From the NCBI GenBank assembly GCA_022818135.1, contig JAFMSR010000008.1:27102767-27166766 (forward strand): a stretch of DNA of 64,000 nucleotides. Direction: 5' to 3'. Positions 1 through 10,100 of this stretch are shown here, one piece after another. Positions within the stretch are counted from its first letter, which is position 1, and every line of letters starts with the position of its first letter. The stretch is from Saxidomus purpurata. Taxonomy: Eukaryota; Mollusca; Bivalvia; Venerida; Veneridae. The notes under the pieces are model-generated. The model searched no databases. It was not told where the DNA came from and was given only the letters and a program-made list of their open reading frames with translations. Position numbers and translations under genes: made by a program.

Positions 1-290
1 TAACGGGTGATTTGGGTACATAAAGGGACAAAATATGTACACTGTTCAATACGTATACACCAAATAAAGCAAGAATTTTAGATGTGGTATTAAATAGCTA
101 TTTTGAATCAAACGTGCATACATTTACATGTATCGTCAATATAGCACAAGAAACGAAATGGCAGACAAGCATACACCACATTGTTTTAGAGCAGTTAGAA
201 GGCAGATCTGTCATTATTCTATCTGAGCAAATTCAAAGTAATTATCAAATTTTAACGTTCATGGAGAGTACAATATCAACAAGAACTTAC

Positions 291-373
291 AGCTCTCCAT
301 TATGACGGAGCATATCTGGGAGTCAAGCGGATACTTCTGTAAGTCCATGTTACACTGTAACGTTGCAGAAATC
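291..373 (-). CDS. Receptor coding exon 5: Cys-loop
   Basis: 83 nt from acceptor CAAACTATAG|G to donor GAGAGCT|GTAAGT. It completes R170 and encodes ISATLQCNMDLQKYPLDSQI then CSVIMES (171-197). C177 and C191 bracket 13 residues with the invariant central P.D, i.e. the disulphide loop that gives the superfamily its name. The exon leaves phase 1 with a T, so the next codon is probably Tyr or Phe, as in 'ESFGY' or 'ESYGY' of relatives. Following exons are outside the window. Confidence 0.96.
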
Positions 374-3300
374 CTATAGTTTGAATAAAACCATGAATAG
401 TAAACTTCTTGTTTAATAAACACGAGAGTTTGTCTGTCTGTTAATGACACTTTTATTTTACAATTTGTTTTGTTTCCTGTTTTATCATATTTCTAAAATA
501 TTGTGATTGGCATCTTTTAGAAACAGTTAGACAGCTATGTTATAATAAAAGAAAATGAACATAGACAAATAGTAAAATTACGGTTATCCTAAACACACTT
601 CAAAGCAGTAGTCTTAGACACACTGCGAAACCATGCAGTGAGTAAAACTTGCATTATATTGGTATACAAAAGAACACACTAAATTTTTGAATATAAAATA
701 ATTTGGCATTTACATATTTTGATAGTCCAAATTTAAATCACTGACTACGCTGCAGAACACATACCATGAATTAAATCTACTGTTCTTAAACCATCATTCA
801 CAAATTAAATATGTGACAATTACTCACAAAACTAAATCTTTCGACAGAACAGCGGCACCATAAGCTAGAGATTACCTTGTCCAAGTGCCGAGGAAACACA
901 CGCTTTTATCCTAAACAAAAATGCAGGGTAATTTTATACCTTATGCTATACTGAACACGGCCTTCTGGATAGATATGCATCAGTTTGTTTGGAACCGTTA
1001 CCAAATGAAATCGAGCGTCTTTTTCATTGGCAATGAATAAATCGGGTACCCACACGCTGTCCATTAGCCGTGAATCGAGTTCCAACGAATTCATTTGTGG
1101 AAGTTTTTTATATGTCAGTCTGCTGTCATTCCACGTTTGACGCAAAAACATTCCAATTGAATAATCCTGTGATGAAAATAAACGAATTTTTCAAATTTCA
1201 ATTGTGACTATGTGATTGTATACACCTACCGATATCACTATGTTCAGTGGTACTCATTTTACGTTATTGGATAGTTTGTGAATAATTTAGTTCACCTACA
1301 AGACAATTGTGTCACTATACCCTGGTGTTAATTACGTTTAGGCACATTAGAATACTATGGCCAGCTGTAACACTTAAATTGTTAATGAAGTTACTTTGTT
1401 CCTTATTACCGTTGTATTTCATAATTTAATTTAATTATCACCTTTTATTTCGGAAATATCTATCAATGATAACGTTCATCTTAAGGATCTACTTCTATCA
1501 TTTGCTTTCTTATATAATTTAACGATGCAGTGTTTTCATACTTCAAGTATATTAATTTTCTCACATGAAGTGGATAATGTTCGCAAAAATCTGTTTCTCT
1601 CAAAACTTCATAGGATCTTTAGATTTTTATCCGTATTCTAACAGATGCTCAATGAGTTTGTATGACAGTTTTGTATTGAGTTATTTTGATCACATAACAG
1701 ATGGTTGACCCAAAATGTGTAGAAACAATGTTAATAGCATTTACATCATAAAAGCATGTAAAATTTAAAACTAAAAATTAAAATTGGTCAGCACTTGCGA
1801 ATTTACTATTCATATTTCTGGCATTTATATATTGTACTTATAATAATATAAACAATTTTGTTATGGAGATTTAGGCTTAGTTATTTTCCAGTAACGACGT
1901 GAATATAATTACCCTAAGGTAAATAACTGCAATACCGTTGAAACTGACCTAAAACCCCAAATGAAATTAGGTCAATTAATTTTAATTGATTGCCACAAAT
2001 CACAGAATGCTTTTACGAAATAGTTTTAGTCTAACGGTTTGTTTTGTTAAAGCTGCTCGCTCTCAGTTACCGTTGAAAAAAAAATTAAATTGATATACTT
2101 ATTCATAAACATAAAACTAAAGGCTAGGATCAAAATATAAGCAAAAATCTAGGTAGGAATTTGCAGAAATTGATTAAAAATGTCGGTTGCACAGCACCGC
2201 TACACTATATATTTATATAAAAACTTCAAAAGCGTTTACAACGCTTTTGAATTTGGTAGCGTATTTTTTGAAATTTATTCTTAAGGTGGAAGGATACTAT
2301 ATAAAAATTCTCTAGTCTACCTTAGTGGTTGGTACCAACTGAAACTTGAAGATAATTCTGATTCAGATCTATATTTTATTTGACGTTATTTATGTACATA
2401 ACGTTACCATGACGTCGCAAACATGACCATGTCGCGCCATTTTTACGTCGGTTGTACGGAGACAAATTTTGTATTATACTTTGTGTACTGAGATCTTTGT
2501 TGTCGTAAAGCAATAAAATTGGTATCAAAATACAGCTATTAAAATTGCCTACGCGGTTATTTAATCTAAATGATTTTGCGTTTATGCTGTACAAAAAGAC
2601 ACTGAAAAATACCATTTTCTTTTTCTGAATTTATCCACAAAAATAGCTTCGCTCGAAATTTAAAAAAATCTGTCCGTAATTTTTGCCCAATTTTAATATG
2701 TTTTTTACTAAAATGTATTCAAAATATACGCCAAAATTTAGAAACTTTTACCGTTTCGTATTTTATAAGCAGGCGTTTATATTTTGACACAGGCGTCAAA
2801 ATTACGTTTTTTTCGACGTCGCCGTTTGAAAGTGTTGTACGGGGCGTTTTAAATTTATTATACGTACTAATAATCACCGAATTACATGAGTATTATTACT
2901 AATGCCGATTCATAACATAAACATCTAATAGCTCGGGTTACAAAATACCGACTGATCCTATTATTATACAAGTAAATTTGAAACGAGATGTTGGTAACTA
3001 CGTGTAATTCTTGTGTAACTGGAGAACGGGTTCATTATTATATATAACTTATTTTCTATTTATCGGGTTCTATACTCCTGCATGTCAAAATACAATCGTT
3101 TTATATACTAACCTATTACAAAGTGATAATAAATATAGTTACCTTTTATTTTGGCGAGTGTCCTTTTTGCCAGTTTCAGGCAATAAAAAATTCTCGTTTG
3201 GATGTACTTGTTTGTACACCTGTCTCTGTGGTCTAGTGGTTAAGCGTAGTAACTTGTAATCACTAAAAACCTATAACTGTTCAAATGTCGGATTCGAGCC

Positions 3301-6300
3301 CTCCTCCATACCGATGTGACACATAATGTGAGAAAGCTGGATCAAAAAGTGGTTCATCCAAGAAACGATGACTAGGTTAACTGATGAAACGGTGTTGAAC
3401 CCGCACCCTCTCCCCAAAATTTAGTGATTATAAAGCTTTTGCAGTTAAATGCGTTTCATATTTTTTCTCTGTACGCTGTCGTTTGGGTATGTTAAACAGT
3501 GTGTCTGAACAGTATATCGAATACGAAAATAAACCTGTGTTAAAAAGACCTAAAATACAGAAAACTACTTTCACAAAATGACATGAGATTAACGTATTGA
3601 CATTGCATGAGGTCAAATTTTAATGTTGATGAAAAAAACTAACTATTTCTCTGTTTAGTACCTTCTGCATCATCTGCACGTGTAGTATTTTAACCCCTCC
3701 GCCCCCGCCCCCGCCCCCACAAGAAAAAAAATTGGTTACTTCGTGTAGACTCGGATTCGCCGCTGAACAAAAGTAGCAGAAGGTATCCGTTAACCGTGGA
3801 TCTGGTTTACAGAATAGAACTTAACTATGGTTTGCTCTTACCAACGAACTCTTTGATACGACTGTCTGTTGACAGACTGTAAAAATTATTGCTTAGCCTA
3901 AAATAGTGTATACTTATTATACTTTTTCCTATGAACTGTTTACCTGTCAGGCCAACGTGTTGATTTGGCAGTGTTTGTATTTTAGGTCCTACATTAGAGC
4001 TAAGTGCTTCACCTTGTAGTTATTGAACTTGCTTTTGCACGTAGAACTTTCCTGCAGCCAGTCACGTTAAGTGTGCAACGAATATATTTACTCTCACAAT
4101 AAATGCGTTTCTTTTCATATGAATTTACCTTAATGTAACGGCGGACAGGCCATTACAGTTGATGAAATAAAATTATAATGTATTTAAAGGTACCTGAATA
4201 TAAAAACGTGTCAATTTGCTACCCCAGGAAATTTAAATGTGAATGTTTATCAAATTCCATGGATAGGCATCTGGATGAAATCAACTGAAAGTGAATCAAG
4301 AAAATTGGACTAGGTCATTAAACTGTTTCTTTTACGGGGTCGGGTTCGCGCAGTTTGCGGGGATCCTCCGAAGTCACGAGTGATACGCTTACATTAGAAT
4401 GTCTGTTCTGATCACTGAATATTTACGAGTTGTCCTCATGAGAATTTGGGTTTCGGGAACAGTATCCCCATTATGCGCAGTTAATTTCCGAATAAAATAC
4501 GAATTGCCGTACAAAAGTGAGTAGACGTGTCATTATTAGCTAGAAACCTATCCATCATTAGCTGCACTGAATTCATCCAAAATATATTACGGTGTTTAAA
4601 ATTCGCTGGCTGTTTCTGATCTATGGTTGTTACTGCTGCAGTTGCTGCTTCTACTACTTCTGTTGCATCGTTACTACTACTACTGCTGCTGTTGCAACAA
4701 CAACAACAGTAATCTATAATTACAAAAAAAAATTCCAATGTCCATCCATTCTATCTACATGTATTTTAGTCATGTATAGTCTGATAGGTTTGATTTCTTT
4801 CATTTCATCATTTTCATCAAATAAAATATGTAAATAATTTAAACAGAACAGTTACTTATTTTAAAGAAAGTGAGCTTTATGCGGGATGATTGCACATGTC
4901 TGGCACATATAGCTAAAATGCGCGTGATCGTGATAAGGTGATTTTCAATGCCTGAAGCAAACGATGAGCTTTATGCGGCGCACGCTATATGCACACTGCT
5001 TCTCTATATGTCGGACTGATTGCAGTGTCGAAAACAAGATAAAAGTTAGAACATTTAAAAAAGTAATCAAAACCGTTCAGAATAACATATCAAAAAAGAA
5101 TCAAAACCGTTAGAATAACGTGTGAGAAATTGCCGGGTTCTCACACACTTAAGAATGTTTCGCCCTGAAAAGCATCGATTATCTTACATGTACATAGCCA
5201 CTGGTATGTTTATTAAAGAATTTACGTACATATTTTTAAAATGTGTTGAACAAAACGAGACGACTTTAACAAAAATGTGGAAATATAAAATGCATTTTTA
5301 TATTATACTTAAAAAAGATGAACTTGACAGTGTTCTCAGCTCGGAAGAGGCCATGTATAAAAGGCAGTGCTTGGTAATGATCATCTTTGGTCCGAGCTTT
5401 GAACTGTTGAAATAGTGCCCCCATCCGAATGACGTTAAAATACTAATTACATTAGAATGAAAGTAACCTAGTAAACAGGAAGTGTTAGTGGTTTGGTAAA
5501 ACATATTTGCGCACCGTCCGTTTCCCGACTCGCAGTTTAGAATTCACGGCAACATGTTTGTCCTTCGTTGTATTTCTTTGAACTGTGCGTTGTATTTCTT
5601 ATCATATATTTAAGTATAGTGGTGGCTCTTACAACACTTTTTTATTAGCATACAACAAATAAAAATAAGAAATTGCATTTGAACGAAGCTTCTTGATTTT
5701 TGGAAGGCTAACTCTTGTTTCGACTATCCAGAATTCTCCTTTCTTATTAAACGTAGAAATACAATCAGCCGTGTTATAAAGGCTATTCGGTTATAAGATG
5801 TATATGTGAAATGTATATGTGTCACGAATCAGCTACAAATTCACCAAACGATAATCCTGTAATTCATGGTTAATTTGGACGTTAAATAAATTTAAAACGC
5901 CCCGTAATACACTTTCAAACGGCAACGTCGTAAAAAAAAACGTAAATTTGACGCCTATGTGTCAAAATATAAACGCCTGCTTACAAAATACGAAACGGTA
6001 AAAGTTTCTAAATTTTGGCGTATATTTTGAATACATTTAAGTAAAAACATATTAAAATTTGGCAAAAAATTACGGACAGATTTTTTTAATTTCGAGCGAA
6101 GCTATTTTTTGTGGATAAATTCAGGAAAAGAAAATGGTATTTTTTCAGTGTCTTTTTGTACAGCATAAACGCAAAATCATTTAGATTAAATAACCGCGTA
6201 GACATTTTAATAGCTTTATTTTGATACCAATTTTATTGCTTTACGACAACAAATGATCTCAGTACACTAAGTATAATACAAAATTTGTCTCCGTACAACC

Positions 6301-7151
6301 GACGTAAAAATGGCGCGACATAGTCATGTTTGCGACGTCATGGTAACGTTATGTACATAAATAACGTCAAATAAAAAATAGATCTGAATCAGAATTATCT
6401 TCAAGTTTCAGTTGGTACCAACCACTAAGGTAGACTAGAGAATTTTTATATAGTATCCTTCCACCTTAAATACATTATTTACATATAGTTAGAAGAACTT
6501 TATTTTTTTTACAACAATCTGAGAGCAAGCAGCTTTAAGGCACATCAGAACAAGAACACGTACTTCTGATTTCATCTACAAATTTTCTGTTGTCCTAATT
6601 GGAGCAATGTGTAATGCGTTTCCTTAATTACCAAGAGGACCAAGGTTTAATTCCTGATCAAACGTATATTATTATATACTTTGGCAAGGTTATTGATGCG
6701 GTTTACCCTTCCGGTCGACACTGTAACAGTTGTGAACAGGTACCAGCTTATCTATTTTCTCTAGAGGGCGACTTAATACAAGTTAAGGGACCATGTTTCG
6801 CAATCGGGCAAACATATCAATATGAACTATTACAAACTATAACTTTCTGACGATTGTTAGAAGTACGTATATTAAGTTGTCGTGTATGTTACAATAAAGT
6901 GATAACATTTCGTTGTAAACATATCTTAAATATTCCAATATCGGCTAACTCTCAATTAATATGTTTCCCCTAAACTTAAACATGCTCTTGACAAAATGTT
7001 AACGTTCTGTAATTATACTACTTATTTAGTATATAAACATATCCCTTTAACATATCCCTTTATTGTGTAGCTTTGTCAGATGTGATGTCATATAAAAATT
7101 TTATTTTCCCGCGGAATTTAAAATTTTTTTAAAAAAAAAAAAAAATATATT

Positions 7152-7195
<44 letters not shown>

Positions 7196-10100
7196 TTCTT
7201 TTTTTTTTTTAACTGTTGCATTTATTATTTCAGTATAGAAGGAAATGCAATTTTTGAAACTGAAATCTAGATGATGATTTTCACAAAGATAAATTTTAAT
7301 GGTTCATTAGCAATTAAGTTTTGAGCTGTAAAGTATCTATTTCTATGTGAAATCAATAGTTAAACACTTGCAGAAATCTGTTTACGTTTAGAACTTAAAA
7401 TTATTGGGTTCTACTTATTTATTTACTCTCGATTGCGAAGGAAGTTCGTTCCAACATAGATTCGTAACTCTCGAGACTCACTTCAGAAGGAATAAGCCTC
7501 AAAGAATCAAATAAAGAATGTAATGGACTGTGCCAACATAAAACAAGAGAAACCCCATAGAAACATATATTGGAGAATAGGACTTGCATACCATATTGGA
7601 TTCGCTGATGCTATCTATGTTCGTGATATGAAGCTGCACAAGAACAGTTACTGGGAAATCTGAAACAAAATCATTTGATAATGTAAATATGAAAATACAG
7701 GAGAACAGAAAGAAAATAATTCATATTACCTAGATGATCACTTTTTTTTCAACTGCCGCTTACAATTGACTAAAGTTATGTGTACTACGCATATCAGTTT
7801 AAAGATGTCGTTGATTCACTTATACTACTGCAACACTTACATGATTACGGCAAAGCGTCTAAAAGATATGACGAAAGTCTACGTATCTTTTGATCACCTT
7901 TCGTACTGATACATTTATTTATCGTCGTTCTTGTTATTTAATATCAAGGTTTTCGGTCACTGTGGACAGCGCAGCTGTATTTCTGCTGTCCACTCGTCTC
8001 TATCCATGCGTGTAAATGGTCTTATATAACCAATTTACACGGTCCCGCTGGTCATTCGAGGTCTCATCCACAAATTCAAGCTAGCATATTTGCTCTTATG
8101 GACGGATCTTTATAAACTTTGCTTCAAATCAAATCAAATCAAAACCGCTGGTCATTCGAGGTAAAATATGAAAATGTTTACAGAAAATATATTAAGTCGA
8201 AAATTATCGACTGTTATTCACAAGTTCGATTTTTTAATTTGATTCAAATGATGTAAAGTTCTATATTCCTTACGTGCATGGGGTAATTTTTCTTATCTGT
8301 TTCAGAGTAGACATTTCACTTTGTCTATTGGCGTTTTCCATATCTTGAACGTACATTGTACTATGCGGAGTGAGTGGTTTGACGACACTAGACACTACAT
8401 TTAAAATTGTTTTTCTCATTTTTTGCTGTTAAGTGAAGAATAACTATTCACACGGAAAGTGTCGTCCAGCTGGTATGAATAAATTGTACTACAAATGTGG
8501 AGTGAGTGAATCGGCGATACTGGACATTACACAATTCTATTTTATTTGTTTTCACATATTAATGTTATAAGTGCAGAGACACATTTCCATGGTACAAAGT
8601 GATTTTTTTTTCATTCTTTCTCTTGTGTATCGATACGTATGAATAAATCTAAGTGATGCATTAAAGGAAACCTGTTGTTTACCACTCCTACACGGTGTTT
8701 TGTCGTTTATCATCCGTAATTGTCCTTTCGGATATTTATCCGAAGTCAGATGATAAATTATTTATGTTTGGCTGAATGAAATGAAAGAAAACATAAATGT
8801 ATATATTAGCTTTGTTGAAATAAACTTCTTGAATGTATAAGTTGACAAGATATGTTTATTATTTTTCATGCTTTGGTATGTACGTCTGTTTTCAAAAGCC
8901 TTTAGTTAATCAGTCTTATTGATCAGTTTTCGGTTTTTCTAAGAGGAATCAGTCTATCTGGAAACAGATCCAAGCAAGGATATATCTTTTGTAAAAATAG
9001 TACAGCTTATTTGTACTGTATAAAATTGTGTACTGAATGTTTATTGAGTTTGAACTCAACAATATTCCTTTTCTCATACCGAAGTACAAACTGTACCCAT
9101 TTTAAAGAGAACACATTGCCATGTTATTCTATATTTTCCTTACCCTGTATACCGTCCAAGTGATTAAAATTCTAATTTTCGCATAAATAATGCCAAAGAG
9201 AATGATGTTAATTACATTACAAAATACATTCTCTAACCATGCCTGTACTTTTTCCGTATTCAACGCACACACACACTTAGAAACTAATTGATATATTGCA
9301 AATGTATCTGTTGGGATTTCCAGTTGCAAAACAGTAGTCTTTCGCTGATGCCAAAATTATAACGCAAACAGCTTCCCTACTGAATGTAAATATCATTACA
9401 ATGTAACTGTTGTGATCATTCTAATTGAAATTTTTGCCAATTAACCAAAAGTCTTAGAAGACAGAAAAACGAGAGAATGAGAACGCAGTATGGTTTTCTT
9501 TTGATAGATAAATTGATATTTTGTGCACAATTTACTTACTATTTCGAAATCTAGATCGATCGTTCGTGCGTTTCTTTACATCAGTGTTCTTTGTTATGTT
9601 TCCGATAATCTGAATATCGTATGTTTGTACCATATGTATTTTGTAAGAAATGTTGACTGATGTCAAAAAATTGTTAAATTGTTCCTATACCATGAACATC
9701 AAATACCAAAAGGTGACTATCTTATGTTTGTAACATGTGTTGTCATTTCATTTTTTCTTATAGTGCAATTCATATACTACTTATAAAAGTTCCATACTCA
9801 GTAGAGATGCCCCTAAACCGAATCGTTGGCTACATTTTTGTATGATATGTCTCCGGAAAAAATTATACAAATTGTATTGTATAGTTTTTGGCATATTTGC
9901 ATATTTTTTACACATATTGAGTTTGTAGAATTGTAATACTTTTTTAAACCTAGAACAAATTCAAATGTAAATAAATAATTGCAAACATACCTATTTTAAT
10001 AAAAGAGCACTCTTAATTATAGCCATTGTTTCTTAAGTGGGGGTAGGGCAAAAAAAACGAAATAAATTTTTAATCAAACGGTGAAATGTCTTCAAATTGT

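Larger units (their letters stand above)
2285..6465. mobile_element. 4.18-kb fold-back transposon with long inverted arms and TTAA target duplication
   Basis: The ends are GGTGGAAGGATACTATATAA and its exact reverse complement, flanked directly by TTAA (2281-2284 and 6466-6469). The terminal arms 2285-2859 and 5885-6465 are inverted copies over about 575 bp with only scattered differences. The 3-kb centre contains a tRNA-derived SINE and a trinucleotide-rich patch but no transposase-like frame. It sits inside the MITE at 2051-6534, so it is the younger insertion, and both lie within a receptor intron. It resembles fold-back or long-TIR non-autonomous elements; I do not recognise the family. 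Confidence 0.88.
2051..6534 (-). mobile_element. TTAA MITE family A, copy interrupted by a 4.2-kb fold-back element
   Basis: The outer ends are AGCTGCTCGCTCTCAG at 2051 and CTGAGAGCAAGCAGCT ending at 6534, flanked by TTAA at 2047-2050 and 6535-6538. The left piece (2051-2280) carries the family body, including 'GGTTGCACAGCACCGCTACAC' and an AAAAGCGTTTACAACGCTTTT hairpin. The right piece (6470-6534) carries the other end, including 'TTATTTACATATAGTTAGAAG'. Removing the insert leaves about 295 bp, close to other copies. There is no ORF, so it is a non-autonomous DNA transposon mobilised by a TTAA-specific (piggyBac-type, by inference) transposase. Confidence 0.85.

Noticed and set aside
4481..4837. 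Cys/Ser-rich or Ala/Val-rich ORFs on both strands
   Set aside because: Products of a trinucleotide-rich patch inside a transposon.
2285..6465. Inverted repeat read as a CRISPR-like, viral or gene-amplification structure
   Set aside because: TTAA borders, two long arms and no ORFs fit a non-autonomous fold-back transposon. No phage, viral or bacterial signal occurs anywhere in the window.
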